Assembly: GCA_021414025.1 (NCBI GenBank)
Contig: JAIOPG010000004.1
Location: 1 to 64,000 of the forward strand
Source of the DNA: Planctomycetota bacterium
GTDB taxonomy: Bacteria; Planctomycetota; Phycisphaerae; Phycisphaerales; SM1A02
Direction of reading: 5' to 3'
Length of the DNA: 64,000 bases
Part shown: positions 35,011 to 44,367 of the stretch, piece after piece
Layout: every line of letters starts with the position of its first letter
How positions within the stretch are numbered: position 1 is the stretch's first letter
Made by a program: the position numbers and the translations under genes
Notes under the pieces: generated by a model
Seen by the model: only the letters and a program-made list of their open reading frames with translations
What the model was told of the DNA's origin: nothing
The model's database searches: none

Positions 35011-35814
35011 TTAAGTTGCGTCGACGTGCTTGATGGTTTTCAACTTATCGGGGTCTAAAACAAGGTAGTCGGATTGTTCATAGTTAAGCAGCGGCCTGCC
35101 AAGGAGGCTGACGGCAGCGGATGCTTTGTCCGGCCAAAAGACTGCATATGGTCGTGTGCTGGAGAATTTGTAGACCTTCATCACTTGAGGCGGGCCACCA
35201 ATGCGGTCGTAATTGTTTTGTCGGAGCATGTCACGAAGCACCTCGAACGGTTCCATATCAAAACCGCCAGTTTGAAGCTTGCGTTTTTTTCGCAGGAGCG
35301 AGATGAGTTGTATTTTGTACTCGGGTCCGTAGTCCCCTGTGAACGCAAAGAGTTTCTGGTCGTTTAGTCCTTTCCACCGGGAAGCCGGGCGAAACGTGAA
35401 TCGCTTTAATCGTGGATCGAAATGAAGGAGCCAGATTTTGAAGGTGCTGTGCTTCCAAGACCACCCACCAAACAGAAAACTGGTCTCTGGTTCATTAGGT
35501 GCGCCTGCGGGAAGACTATGAATCGCTCCGACCATATTGTTAAGGACTCGCAGCATGTGGCCCTTCAGTTCGTCCAAATCCATGCCACGACTCAGTAGTT
35601 TCTGGTGCTGAGAAACAGCAGCTATCGCTTGAAGCAAGACGGGGTATGCATACAGAGTGTCGCCAGCAAATGACATGGCCGAGTCACCCCGAGGCATTGC
35701 AAGTAGCTTGGGACAGCAATCCCATCTGCACCCGAAACTCAATCGGCTATCCGTCGCAAAGACTAATTCTTCGATGGATTTGAATTTTCGGAGCCAGGCG
35801 ATGGATATGGTCAT
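35011..35814 (-). CDS. Proteasome-beta/HslV-like Ntn hydrolase
   Basis: A 267-residue protein starting MTISIAW. After loss of Met the N-terminus is Thr. The spacing to ATDSRLSFG (Asp22) and PKLLAMP (Lys36) and the following SAMSFAGDTLYAYPVL copy the Thr1, Asp17, Lys33 and GFAGxTAD layout of proteasome beta and HslV peptidases. The C-terminal 100 residues are not like HslV. No HslU, ATPase ring or propeptide is present. It is AT-richer than its neighbours and stands alone. Fold call is moderate; activity is inferred. Confidence 0.65.
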   Translation of the reverse strand: MTISIAWLRKFKSIEELVFATDSRLSFGCRWDCCPKLLAMPRGDSAMSFAGDTLYAYPVLLQAIAAVSQHQKLLSRGMDLDELKGHMLRVLNNMVGAIHSLPAGAPNEPETSFLFGGWSWKHSTFKIWLLHFDPRLKRFTFRPASRWKGLNDQKLFAFTGDYGPEYKIQLISLLRKKRKLQTGGFDMEPFEVLRDMLRQNNYDRIGGPPQVMKVYKFSSTRPYAVFWPDKASAAVSLLGRPLLNYEQSDYLVLDPDKLKTIKHVDAT

Positions 35815-35994
35815 AATCTACCAGGCCTGACAATAATTAAACCGATCAATAGCGAAGGGGCGTTTAGTCTCATCATCATTTTAATTTAATTGTTTGAGTC
35901 ACAATTGAGTGAATAACCGAGCGTCTATTAGTTGGTAATCGTCTTCAGAGGAACGCCGTGATGCATTGAAATATCGATAAGTGACCGACGTGCA

Positions 35995-36723
35995 CTATAG
36001 CACCGACGATCGGTCGTTAGGCATCGGGGGCGGGTGTTGCGCGAACTTTATGGGATTGGGGTTCCGTTGTCCGACAGGAGGTGGCTGCGGTATAGTCGTA
36101 GAGGTTAATTGAATCTCAAACTTTGGCGAAACTCGCAGGCATTGCACTTCCTTGCCGTACAATTCCATGAGCGTCCGAATTTGATGCTGGACCGCAACGC
36201 CTGGACAGAGAATGATCTCGGTACCGTCCACGAGTGTGATGCCGACAGAGACATTTTCTGAAGGGCATGTAGTAAAGAGTGGAAGAACAAATATTTGAAT
36301 GGGAAGAACGAAGCAGGCTGCGTCGTCACGAGTTAAGACTATAGATTCGGTGTCGGGCCGTAGCGGGATAGGAAAAAGTCTTACGATCATCGCGGGTGGT
36401 GGCGCGTTTGGTGCGGGTGTACCCATTGAGTGCCCAAAGCCTCGCTCGAATGCAGGTACCCACTCATGTCCGCGCACACGGATCCAAGCCTTGGCTATCT
36501 TTCCTGCTCGTTGGCTTAGACAACTGACAGTAAGTTCAAGGCATGCACAGCCGATTACTCGAAGTACTTCAATGCCGCATGTCACCTGCAACTGTCCGAC
36601 AAGTTTTAATGAATCGTCGCGACGTACCATCGTACGCCTGACTAGACCTATCACTAGGGCGGTTAAGAGACCAACGACCACAGTGATGATTCCACCCCAG
36701 AAAAGTTTTTCAATGTCGGTCAC
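35995..36723 (-). CDS. Membrane-anchored protein, unknown
   Basis: A 242-residue product with a GTG start and a GGAG site eight bases upstream. One helix at residues 9-28 is followed by a beta-rich cytoplasmic or external domain and a Pro/Asn-rich tail. No family recognised. It follows the two-helix protein gene at 36742 by 18 bases and shares its lower GC. Confidence 0.6.
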   Translation of the reverse strand: MTDIEKLFWGGIITVVVGLLTALVIGLVRRTMVRRDDSLKLVGQLQVTCGIEVLRVIGCACLELTVSCLSQRAGKIAKAWIRVRGHEWVPAFERGFGHSMGTPAPNAPPPAMIVRLFPIPLRPDTESIVLTRDDAACFVLPIQIFVLPLFTTCPSENVSVGITLVDGTEIILCPGVAVQHQIRTLMELYGKEVQCLRVSPKFEIQLTSTTIPQPPPVGQRNPNPIKFAQHPPPMPNDRSSVL

Positions 36724-36741
36724 AAATATATCTCCGTAATT

Positions 36742-37401
36742 CTAAGAAATATAGAATACTTTGTCCCACAATGTCTTAAGAAATATTCCAACAATTGCAC
36801 ACAATATGCTTACAAATATCTTTTCTGAGTTGCGGGACCAAAAATTAGTGGTTTGATACCGATGCGCCAAATTGACTTCGCTTCCGACACCATGCGAAGT
36901 CAGATCGCTGGATACTGCGAAGCCAAATGCGAAAGAAAATGCGACACCAAAACCAAACAAAAGGATCGACCTATGCGGCTCCTGTGTCATTGCTGACGCA
37001 ACAAAAATAATCGCACATATAAAAACGGCCGCTAACGAATACAACTGTTTTGGTGCAAAAACCCTAGCAAACCATACACGCCGCCGCTCTAAAATTTCCT
37101 TAAGCTTGAAAACCAGAATTTCATTCTCGGCTCTATTCCAGGCGACGAAGATAAGCCCTGCAAAGATTGTTCTGCGTTGGATCCTAATAGATACATTTCC
37201 GCCACCAAGTTCGAATATTCTCGGTGCGGTACCTCGGATCTTTATAAACTCTTCAAGAGTAGAAAATTCATATTCATCATCAGAAAATATTGGCTCAAAG
37301 CCAGCATCGCGAATGCACTGAATGATATTCTCAATATCATCTAAGTACAGTCGAACTGTTGGGAGTGTTGTAGCGATGAATTTTTTGTCTTTATGTTTCA
37401 T
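36742..37401 (-). CDS. Membrane protein of low-GC island
   Basis: From the ATG at 37401 it is 219 residues. A soluble region (about 1-95, with TLPTVRLYLDDIENIIQCI) precedes helices near 120-140, 148-168 and 195-215. Similar hypothetical proteins with this start occur sporadically in bacteria, often with accessory genes. Its GC is near 42 percent, well below flanks, suggesting transfer. Confidence 0.6.
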   Translation of the reverse strand: MKHKDKKFIATTLPTVRLYLDDIENIIQCIRDAGFEPIFSDDEYEFSTLEEFIKIRGTAPRIFELGGGNVSIRIQRRTIFAGLIFVAWNRAENEILVFKLKEILERRRVWFARVFAPKQLYSLAAVFICAIIFVASAMTQEPHRSILLFGFGVAFSFAFGFAVSSDLTSHGVGSEVNLAHRYQTTNFWSRNSEKIFVSILCAIVGIFLKTLWDKVFYIS

Positions 37402-37578
37402 TCGGCACAATTCTTAGCTCACACCAGCACTGCTCGAATCTGCCAACTAGCTCTTCGAGTAGATTAGGCATAGTGTCAGTGTAACTCGATGTAGTGTCCA
37501 TCGTCGATTCGATGGCCGGTTCGTAGCCAATGTGTTACTCCCAATCGTTGCTGCGCATTCCTAACTCGGAAATCCCCC

Positions 37579-38673
37579 ATGCCCACCACCTCCCCGACAT
37601 CCACATCTTCCGCCCCCAAAATCAAAACCACAACCACCGCCGCATATGCCGCGCACTCCGCGACCGCGCCGCTCGCGCCATTCTCCATCGAGCGCCGCAA
37701 CGCCACGCCGCACGATGTCGAGATCAAGATTCTCTACTGCGGCGTCTGTCACTCCGACCTGCACCAGGCCCGCAACGACTGGGGCTGGTCGCAATATCCG
37801 CTGGTGCCCGGCCACGAAGTGCTCGGCCGCGTCACCGTCGTCGGCTCAAGCGTGACCAAGTGGAAGACCGGGGACCTGGTCGGCGTCGGCTGCTTCGTCG
37901 ACACCTGCCGCAAGTGCGAGGCCTGCAGGCGCGATCTCGGCCAGTACTGCAGCGGCGGCATGACGCAGACCTACAACTCGCCCGACGCCAAGTACGGCGG
38001 CATCACCTACGGCGGCTACTCGCAGCGCATCACCGTGGACGAGAACTATGTCCTGCGCATGCCCACCAACCTGGACATCAAGGCCCTGGCACCGCTGCTC
38101 TGCGCCGGCATCACCACCTACTCGCCGCTGAAGCACTGGAAGGTGAAGAAGGGCGACAAAGTCGGCGTGATCGGACTCGGCGGCCTGGGCCACATGGGCG
38201 TGAAGTTCGCCGCGGCCATGGGCGCGCACACGGTCATGATCACCACCTCGCCAAGCAAGGGCAAGGACGCCAAGAAGCTCGGCGCGCACGAGGTGCTGCT
38301 CTCGACGGACGAGGCGGCTATGACCAAAGCGGCCAACACCTTTGATTTCCTGCTCAACACCATTCCCGTCGGCCACAACACCACGCCCTATGTCAACCTG
38401 CTCAAGCTCGACGCCACCATGTGCATCGTGGGCGCGGTGGAGCCGCTGAAGGAAGTGGCGGGCGTGGGCCTGATCATGGGCCGCAAGAGCATCGCAGGCA
38501 GCCTGATCGGCGGCATCGGCGAGACGCAGGAGATGCTGGACTTCTGCGGCAAGCACAACATCGTCTGCGATGTCGAGGTGATCAAGATGCAGGACATCAA
38601 CGCGGCCTACGAGCGCATGCTCAAGAACGATGTGAAGTACCGCTTCGTGATCGACATGGCTTCGCTGGCGTAA
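37579..38673 (+). CDS. Zinc-dependent NAD(P) alcohol dehydrogenase
   Basis: A 364-residue medium-chain dehydrogenase. CGVCHSD and GHE give the catalytic zinc ligands; CRKCEACRRDLGQYC holds the structural zinc cysteines. VIGLGGLGHMGVKFAAAMGA is the cofactor Rossmann motif. It resembles the YahK/AdhC group, which reduces broad aldehydes with NADPH. The first about 25 residues are Thr/Ser-rich and unlike the family. The next gene begins two bases after its stop. Confidence 0.93.
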   Translation: MPTTSPTSTSSAPKIKTTTTAAYAAHSATAPLAPFSIERRNATPHDVEIKILYCGVCHSDLHQARNDWGWSQYPLVPGHEVLGRVTVVGSSVTKWKTGDLVGVGCFVDTCRKCEACRRDLGQYCSGGMTQTYNSPDAKYGGITYGGYSQRITVDENYVLRMPTNLDIKALAPLLCAGITTYSPLKHWKVKKGDKVGVIGLGGLGHMGVKFAAAMGAHTVMITTSPSKGKDAKKLGAHEVLLSTDEAAMTKAANTFDFLLNTIPVGHNTTPYVNLLKLDATMCIVGAVEPLKEVAGVGLIMGRKSIAGSLIGGIGETQEMLDFCGKHNIVCDVEVIKMQDINAAYERMLKNDVKYRFVIDMASLA

Positions 38674-38675
38674 GC

Positions 38676-40328
38676 ATGAGCCACAGCAAGGCTCAAACCG
38701 TTTCCGTTGCAGCTCGGTGGCCTTTCGCTTTCTGGCCACGCATTGTGTTTGCTGTGTTCTCGCTCACGTCGGTTGCGACAGCCTTCGCGTGTTCGCAGGT
38801 GAAACCCGCCGAATTTCTCGGCGCAGATGACGCGCACTTGCCGCATCTGCCCGCTGCGGACAAAGCGTTCGCCTTTGAAGGCGAGGGCGGTATTCAACCG
38901 GCGCCCGGGATTTTGCTCAAGCACACCGATTGGAATTTTCAGAGGTTCATTGGCCAGATGTACAAGGGACGGTCCATCTTTCACATCTCTTACTTGTCGC
39001 GAGATATGGAAGGGGAGCATGTCGAACACACGGCCACGATGGTGTCCGATGGCAAGGGACTGTGGGAGCGCAACAGCGAGTCGCCCCAAACGGTTTCGTT
39101 GTTTCACGGAGACAGCAACGGAATATTCGAGCTTGGACTCAGGTACTGGCCCATGCTGCTTCAATGTGGCGACAACTCGCAAAACATGGCAAGAGATGGC
39201 GGCATGCGTTGGGGAATAGGCGGAGACCCACCTCCCACGTTGCGGACTGAGCCGATCGAGGGCGGAAGGGCAATCATCGGCGAGTGGTATTGGAAAGGTC
39301 GCCTGGCATGCCAGTACAAATGGTCCTTTCGTGAAACACCCACCCAACTCATATTCACCGGGTTGGAGGAGTTGCAATACAGGATGCCGCCGGACAGGCC
39401 CTCCTGGCTCTGGTCGGTGAGGAAAATGGTTGTCTCCGGCGAACAGGAAGCCGGGGGTCTGGTCTTTCCAAGGAAGTTTGTTTGCGACAGCGATCGCGTG
39501 GATTTCAAATCAATGCAATACAACGAACCTCAGTTTCTGATTCGGGAACCCAGCGTCGAGACACGGTTGACGGGCATTCGGGAAATCGCTGCCGATGAGT
39601 TTGAGCGAACGCAGTCCGACTTTTGTGCATTGAAGCCCGGCGAAGAATTCATGGACGGTCATTTGGGGTTCAAATTTAATTATGGCGACTCGAAATTCAG
39701 CGTTGATCACCAGTGGTATAAGGCAACAGAACCGCTCATCGCAGTCCCGGATGACGAAGAATTTGTGGAAATGCTGAGCGCCTCAAAACTTCTCTTAAGG
39801 TCGAAGGACGCTAATCTGGCTTCGAGGCAACCGAAGCCCCAGGCTCCGAAGCCGAAACCGGGTTCGGTTGGCGACGCTCTAGGCATCTTTGGCGACGGGT
39901 TGTTGAGCCATCGCGCTCTCGTCGCCGCAACAGGCATCGTTGTGTGCATCGGCATGATTATGTTGGCTGCGGCCATGTCGGCTCGTTCGCGCGGTAAGCG
40001 AACATGGCTTAGGGTGCTGGCGATTGCCGCATTCGCAATCGCATCGGTGGTGGGCTGGAATGCCCTGGTCACGCCGGAGCCTCCGCCGGATTTCACCCTC
40101 AGAAAAATCGAATTCCCGCAAACGGATTCTCAACGGCGCATCGTGCTTCTGGCGACATGCTTCGATGGGGAACCGCCTGCGCGTGTGGAGTTTTATGCGG
40201 GCGAGGAAATGGGGTCGCAGGGGAAGTATGCGCATAAAGGTGATTGGGAACCCGTCGGTGTGCCGGCGTCGCAGGCTGTGCACTGGTTGCGCGAGTTCAA
40301 TCTTGATCAGGCCGAGCGTTTGAAGTAG
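38676..40328 (+). CDS. Exported membrane protein, unknown
   Basis: A 550-residue product; ATG at 38676 is two bases after the dehydrogenase stop. Residues 18-40 form a signal or anchor segment. A long extracytoplasmic domain (to about 405) has many aromatic residues (NWKGRLACQYKWSF type). Two helices lie near 412-435 and 443-460, followed by a short tail domain. No known family. Co-transcription with the dehydrogenase is likely. Confidence 0.65.
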   Translation: MSHSKAQTVSVAARWPFAFWPRIVFAVFSLTSVATAFACSQVKPAEFLGADDAHLPHLPAADKAFAFEGEGGIQPAPGILLKHTDWNFQRFIGQMYKGRSIFHISYLSRDMEGEHVEHTATMVSDGKGLWERNSESPQTVSLFHGDSNGIFELGLRYWPMLLQCGDNSQNMARDGGMRWGIGGDPPPTLRTEPIEGGRAIIGEWYWKGRLACQYKWSFRETPTQLIFTGLEELQYRMPPDRPSWLWSVRKMVVSGEQEAGGLVFPRKFVCDSDRVDFKSMQYNEPQFLIREPSVETRLTGIREIAADEFERTQSDFCALKPGEEFMDGHLGFKFNYGDSKFSVDHQWYKATEPLIAVPDDEEFVEMLSASKLLLRSKDANLASRQPKPQAPKPKPGSVGDALGIFGDGLLSHRALVAATGIVVCIGMIMLAAAMSARSRGKRTWLRVLAIAAFAIASVVGWNALVTPEPPPDFTLRKIEFPQTDSQRRIVLLATCFDGEPPARVEFYAGEEMGSQGKYAHKGDWEPVGVPASQAVHWLREFNLDQAERLK

Positions 40329-40342
40329 CGCGGGAATGATTC

Positions 40343-40540
40343 CTATTTCTTCTTGCCCGCAAGTTCCGGCCGCTTCTCGATCGCGAAGAAGGCGAACCGT
40401 TTGCAGCTTTTGCATCGACCCAGCGTGTACTTGCCCACAGACGCGGCGCCAAGTCGAACTCCATACTTGCCCAGCGGATCCGTGAATCCGCATCGAACGC
40501 ATCGAATCTGCCAACCGGGTGCCAGTTTTTCGGGATCCAT
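40343..40540 (-). CDS. Small zinc-ribbon protein
   Basis: A 65-residue protein from ATG 40540. It contains IRCVRCGF and LGRCKSCKRF, two CxxC pairs 26 residues apart, a small ribbon. Such proteins bind zinc and may bind nucleic acids or act as anchors. It lies 10 bases downstream of a membrane protein gene. Confidence 0.7.
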   Translation of the reverse strand: MDPEKLAPGWQIRCVRCGFTDPLGKYGVRLGAASVGKYTLGRCKSCKRFAFFAIEKRPELAGKKK

Positions 40541-40550
40541 GGTCTTCAAC

Positions 40551-40919
40551 TCAAGTTTGCTGCAGCGTCGGAGTTCGCGATCGGGATCCGCTCTTCCAAC
40601 TGAAGAGAAACAGAACGCCAATCAGAATCATCGGCCCGGCGATGACTAGGCTCCAGTCAAACCGCTTGGTCCAGGCGCAATAGAACCCCGCCAGGACGAA
40701 GAACAAGATCGCGCCCACGAGCTCCCGTCGCCATGAGATCGCCAGCAAGGTCGCCGCGATCAGGGCCGGAATCAGTTGCATGCCTAGGTCGGTGAAGGCT
40801 TTCCAGAAGTCGTGCCCTTGGTTGAAGGCGTCCATGGCGAAGAGGCACAGGAACAGGACATACAAAATTCCCAGGACCCTCGGTGCCCAGAAGAGAACTC
40901 GTTTCGTGTTTGGATTCAT
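40551..40919 (-). CDS. Four-helix membrane protein
   Basis: A 122-residue protein starting MNPNTKRVLFWAPRVLGILYVLF. It has four hydrophobic helices with a basic tail. The W-A-P-R-V-L-G-I start and D-x-F segment are common to a widespread family of unknown function (DUF7670-like, from memory). Confidence 0.7.
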   Translation of the reverse strand: MNPNTKRVLFWAPRVLGILYVLFLCLFAMDAFNQGHDFWKAFTDLGMQLIPALIAATLLAISWRRELVGAILFFVLAGFYCAWTKRFDWSLVIAGPMILIGVLFLFSWKSGSRSRTPTLQQT

Positions 40920-41005
40920 GGATTCGCTCCTTGTGGCGGTGCCTCCGCAATTCTAACCATGGACTTCCCAAAAATAAAACGCGCGCGACTTCTATACTGG
41001 CCCGC

Positions 41006-41296
41006 GTGGTCAACCCCCCGACACCGCGCGAACTCTCCGGCGACCAATTGTCTGCAATCAAGGACGACCTTTTTCACGGGAAAAAGATCGCCGCCATCAA
41101 GAAGCACCGCGAGGCCACGGGCTCAAATCTGAAGGATGCGAAGATGTTCGTCGACCAGCTCGAGAGCGAGCTCCGCGCAGCGAGCCCCGAACTGTTTGTG
41201 GTCCAGCCCGCCAGCGCGGGATGTGGAGCCTTCATCATTTCGATCTTCGTGATCGCCGCGGTCGTGATGGTCGTTCTCTGGTTGCTCAAGAAGTAG
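41006..41296 (+). CDS. L7/L12-like C-terminal domain protein with membrane tail
   Basis: From the GTG at 41006 it is 96 residues. The segment KIAAIKKHREATGSNLKDAK resembles the ribosomal L7/L12 C-terminal fold, in which this helix contacts elongation factors. It ends with a helix (about 71-93) and KK, giving a tail anchor. TATACT at 40993-40998 ends seven bases before the GTG, so the mRNA is probably leaderless. Function unknown; not the real rplL. Confidence 0.7.
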   Translation: MVNPPTPRELSGDQLSAIKDDLFHGKKIAAIKKHREATGSNLKDAKMFVDQLESELRAASPELFVVQPASAGCGAFIISIFVIAAVVMVVLWLLKK

Positions 41297-41412
41297 CGGG
41301 CAATTCGCGGGCAATTTCAGACTCCGCGGCATTTTCCCGCGGAACCGCCGTTGGATAGACTCCGACGAGATCGTCCCACTTCGCACTTTGTCCCCCGAAA
41401 GCGAGCAAGCCC

Positions 41413-42987
41413 ATGTTGAAACTCGACCAGCGCACCGCCACCCTCTTCCTCTCGATGGCCCTCCTTGCGACCGCTTCCTGCGTCGTCGCCCAATCCACGG
41501 CTCCCGACGCGGCGACGAAATCCACGGACAAGGGTGCGGCCGCCAAGAAGTCCTCCGACGACACCAACACCACCGTCAAGGTCTTCACCGAGAAGAGCAA
41601 TGAACCGAAGCCCGGCGACGATCCGCAGCAGAAATTGCTGAAGGAGCTCCGCACCGAGGCGGAGATCCGCGACCAGCAGCTGCTGGCCCAACTGGCCGCG
41701 CTGAAAGCCGAGAACGACCAGTTGAAACTTGCCAACGACGTGAACCAGCAGAAGCAGGTCAAGGCCCTGCAGCAACTGCAGGCCGAGAAGGCGCAGCTGG
41801 AGGCGGCCCTGGCCCTGCTCAACGCCAAGGAGAACACCGCGGCGGCTCCGGAAAAGGCCCAGCTTGAAGCCCTGCAGCGCAGCCAGAAATTGCGCGAGGC
41901 GCAGCTCAACAATGAGCTCGCCGGACTCTCCTCCGAGCAGGAGCGCCTCAAGCAGGTCCGCGAGGTGGACACTGCCAAGCTGCAGGCCGAGCTCGCTTCC
42001 GGCAAGGCCGAACTCGAGCGTGCCAAGTTGACCGAGGACCTGCTCGACATGAAGAGCAAGTCCAAGATCGCCGGCTTGAAGCGCGAGCAGGAGGTGCTCG
42101 CCGCGGAAAATCTGCTCGCCGCCGAAAAGCGCAAGGCCGAGCAATCCAAGATCCAGGACGACCAGGTCCGCGCCGCCGCCCTCGCCCAAACCACCACCGC
42201 GAAGCTGCTCAATCGCGACTCCGAGGACAAGTGGCGCGACGGCGTGAACGCCCCGGTGGAGTACACCGACGAGCCCTTCAAGGATGGCGTGCTCACCGTC
42301 AGCGACCGCAAGATCGAGCTCGACGGCCCCATCGTCTCGGGCACCGCCGACCATGTCTGCGACCGCATCGATTTCTTCAACAACCAGGACCGCACCAAGC
42401 CGATCTTCGTGGTCATCAACAATTCGCCGGGCGGCAGCGTGATGGAGGGCTACCGCATTCTCAAGGCGATCCAGACCAGCGACGCGCCGGTGCATGTGGT
42501 CGTGAAAAGTTTTGCGGCGTCCATGGCGGCCACCATCGCCACGCTGGCGCCGCACAGCTACGCCTATCCCAACGCGATCATCCTGCATCACCAGATGTCC
42601 AGCACCGCATCCGGCAACATGACCAACATCGAGCAGGAAGTGGCCACCATGAAGGAGTGGGAGCGGCGCCTCGCCGACCCGATCGCCAAGAAGATGGGCA
42701 TCACCCTCGAGGAGTTCAAGGCCAAGATGTACGCCGCCAAGAAGAGCGGCGACTGGGATGAGTTCGCCGATCGTGCCCTCGAGCTGAAGTGGATCGACCA
42801 CATCGTCAACGAGATCCGCGAGGAGGGCATCCGCAAGAAGCCCGCCGAGCGCCAGATGCCCTCGTGGTTCTACCTGATGAAGAAGGACGCACAGGGCAAG
42901 CCCTACGTCGAGCTGCCGCCGCTGGCCCCGTACGACTGCTACTTCATGATTAATCCGCGCAACTTCTACCGCGTCGAGGGCCGCTGA
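41413..42987 (+). CDS. Exported ClpP-like serine protease with long coiled coil
   Basis: A 524-residue protein with an N-terminal signal (MLKLDQRTATLFLSMALLAT, possible lipobox at ATASC). Residues about 70-275 are almost all heptad-rich Glu/Lys/Ala/Leu coiled coil. The C-terminal domain is ClpP/SppA-like: INNSPGGSVMEGYRIL, nucleophile Ser370 in KSFAASMAATIA, His392 in ILHHQMSS, and Asp447 in SGDWDEFADRALELKWID, with ClpP-like spacing. An exported or membrane-tethered ClpP fold with a coiled-coil arm is unusual; it may assemble without ClpX and act on envelope proteins. Confidence 0.88.
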   Translation: MLKLDQRTATLFLSMALLATASCVVAQSTAPDAATKSTDKGAAAKKSSDDTNTTVKVFTEKSNEPKPGDDPQQKLLKELRTEAEIRDQQLLAQLAALKAENDQLKLANDVNQQKQVKALQQLQAEKAQLEAALALLNAKENTAAAPEKAQLEALQRSQKLREAQLNNELAGLSSEQERLKQVREVDTAKLQAELASGKAELERAKLTEDLLDMKSKSKIAGLKREQEVLAAENLLAAEKRKAEQSKIQDDQVRAAALAQTTTAKLLNRDSEDKWRDGVNAPVEYTDEPFKDGVLTVSDRKIELDGPIVSGTADHVCDRIDFFNNQDRTKPIFVVINNSPGGSVMEGYRILKAIQTSDAPVHVVVKSFAASMAATIATLAPHSYAYPNAIILHHQMSSTASGNMTNIEQEVATMKEWERRLADPIAKKMGITLEEFKAKMYAAKKSGDWDEFADRALELKWIDHIVNEIREEGIRKKPAERQMPSWFYLMKKDAQGKPYVELPPLAPYDCYFMINPRNFYRVEGR

Positions 42988-43021
42988 ATTTGGGAGATCG
43001 TTTGCAAAGAGCGAGAGCGAC

Positions 43022-44224
43022 TTGCAGCCCACTCTGACATCTGAAGCGGCGCCCGCGGCCGGGCACCGCGCCCACATCCTGCCCCTGGACGGACTTCGCG
43101 GCATCGCGATCCTGATGGTGATGTTCTTCCACCAGGCGGACTTGCTCACGAAATCAACGCAGGAGCATGGCGGCCCGCTGCTCGACCTGGTCTACGCGCG
43201 GATTTGCCGCGCCGGGTGGGTGGGCGTCGACCTCTTCTTCGTGCTTTCGGGCTTTCTCATCACCGGCATCCTGCTCGACACCAAGTCCCGCGCCCGCTAC
43301 TTCCGCAACTTCTACATCCGTCGCACGCTGCGTATTTTCCCGCTCTACTACGCGGTGCTCTTGGCGCTGGTCGTGATCCTTCCCATGCTGCCGCACTCCG
43401 GCAGCGGCCCGCTCGCCCACGCCATCACTGAATACGCGGAGGTCCGTCCTCATCAATGGTGGTTCTGGACCTACATGAGCAACTTCTATTTCGCTCTGCA
43501 CGGCTGGATGGGGCACGCCATTCCCGATGTGCTCTGGTCGCTGGCCATCGAGGAGCAGTTCTATCTGGTGTGGCCACTGCTGGTGCTCTGGATCGCGCGT
43601 GAGCATCTCGCCAAGGCCTGCCTCGCGATCATCGCGGGGTCGCTCATCTTTCGATGCGTGCTGGTCGGCTATGGCGTGGACCCGATCGCGATCTATGTGC
43701 TGACGCCCTCGCGGCTCGACGCGCTGGCCACCGGCGGATTGCTGGCAGCGGTCATCCGAAGCGAAGGGGGGTTCGCGACGATCTTCAAACCCGCGAGTTG
43801 GGTTCTCGCCATAGCGGGCGTTGCTCTCGTTGGCCTCTTCATCTACCGCGGCCATCTGAGCGAGTACGACGTGCTCATGCAGACCGGCGGCCTGACAGTG
43901 ATCGCGCTTTTCTTCGGGGCACTCCTCGTGCGGGCCGTCGGCGCGGGTGCCGGTTCAAGGACCAATCGCTTCTTCACTTGCCACATTCTTCGAATGTTCG
44001 GCAAGTACGCCTATGCCCTTTACCTCTTCCACTTGAGCGTGCAGTCGGTGATCAAGGTCTTCTTTCGGCCGGACCGGCTGCCTCAGATCGCCGGGAGCGA
44101 AATGCTTGGCCAAGTCGCCTTTCAGCTCCTGACCACGGCCGCGACGTTGGCCCTCGCCATTGCCAGTTGGCACCTCTTTGAGAAGCACTTCCTCAAGCTC
44201 AAGTACCGCTTGGCACCGGAGTAG
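43022..44224 (+). CDS. Acyltransferase family 3 membrane protein
   Basis: A 400-residue protein with ten predicted helices. It starts with a TTG after a GAGAGCGA purine stretch. LPLDGLRGIAILMVMFFH and GVDLFFVLSGFLITGILL are the family signatures, with the His needed for O-acyl transfer in MFFH. RTLRIFPLYYAVL follows. Such enzymes O-acetylate exopolysaccharide or lipid sugars. It is 34 bases downstream of the ClpP-like gene. Confidence 0.92.
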   Translation: MQPTLTSEAAPAAGHRAHILPLDGLRGIAILMVMFFHQADLLTKSTQEHGGPLLDLVYARICRAGWVGVDLFFVLSGFLITGILLDTKSRARYFRNFYIRRTLRIFPLYYAVLLALVVILPMLPHSGSGPLAHAITEYAEVRPHQWWFWTYMSNFYFALHGWMGHAIPDVLWSLAIEEQFYLVWPLLVLWIAREHLAKACLAIIAGSLIFRCVLVGYGVDPIAIYVLTPSRLDALATGGLLAAVIRSEGGFATIFKPASWVLAIAGVALVGLFIYRGHLSEYDVLMQTGGLTVIALFFGALLVRAVGAGAGSRTNRFFTCHILRMFGKYAYALYLFHLSVQSVIKVFFRPDRLPQIAGSEMLGQVAFQLLTTAATLALAIASWHLFEKHFLKLKYRLAPE

Positions 44225-44367
44225 AGGCCTTCTTTTCTTCCAATAACCGTGTTTTGACCATTCCACGACTTGAATGCCAATCAACCCCTGATTTTGGCAA
44301 TTTGAAGAATTTCAGTCAAAAAATCCTTGCTATAAATCGATTTCGGTACATTATGACACCCTAAGTA

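Noticed and set aside
35815-35994. Replication origin in the AT-rich gap
   Set aside because: The gap is only about 180 bases, has no clear DnaA-box cluster and no dnaA, dnaN or parAB genes nearby.
41006-41296. Ribosomal protein L7/L12 gene
   Set aside because: Only the C-terminal fold is similar. The N-terminal dimer domain is missing, a membrane helix is added, and there is no rplJ neighbour.
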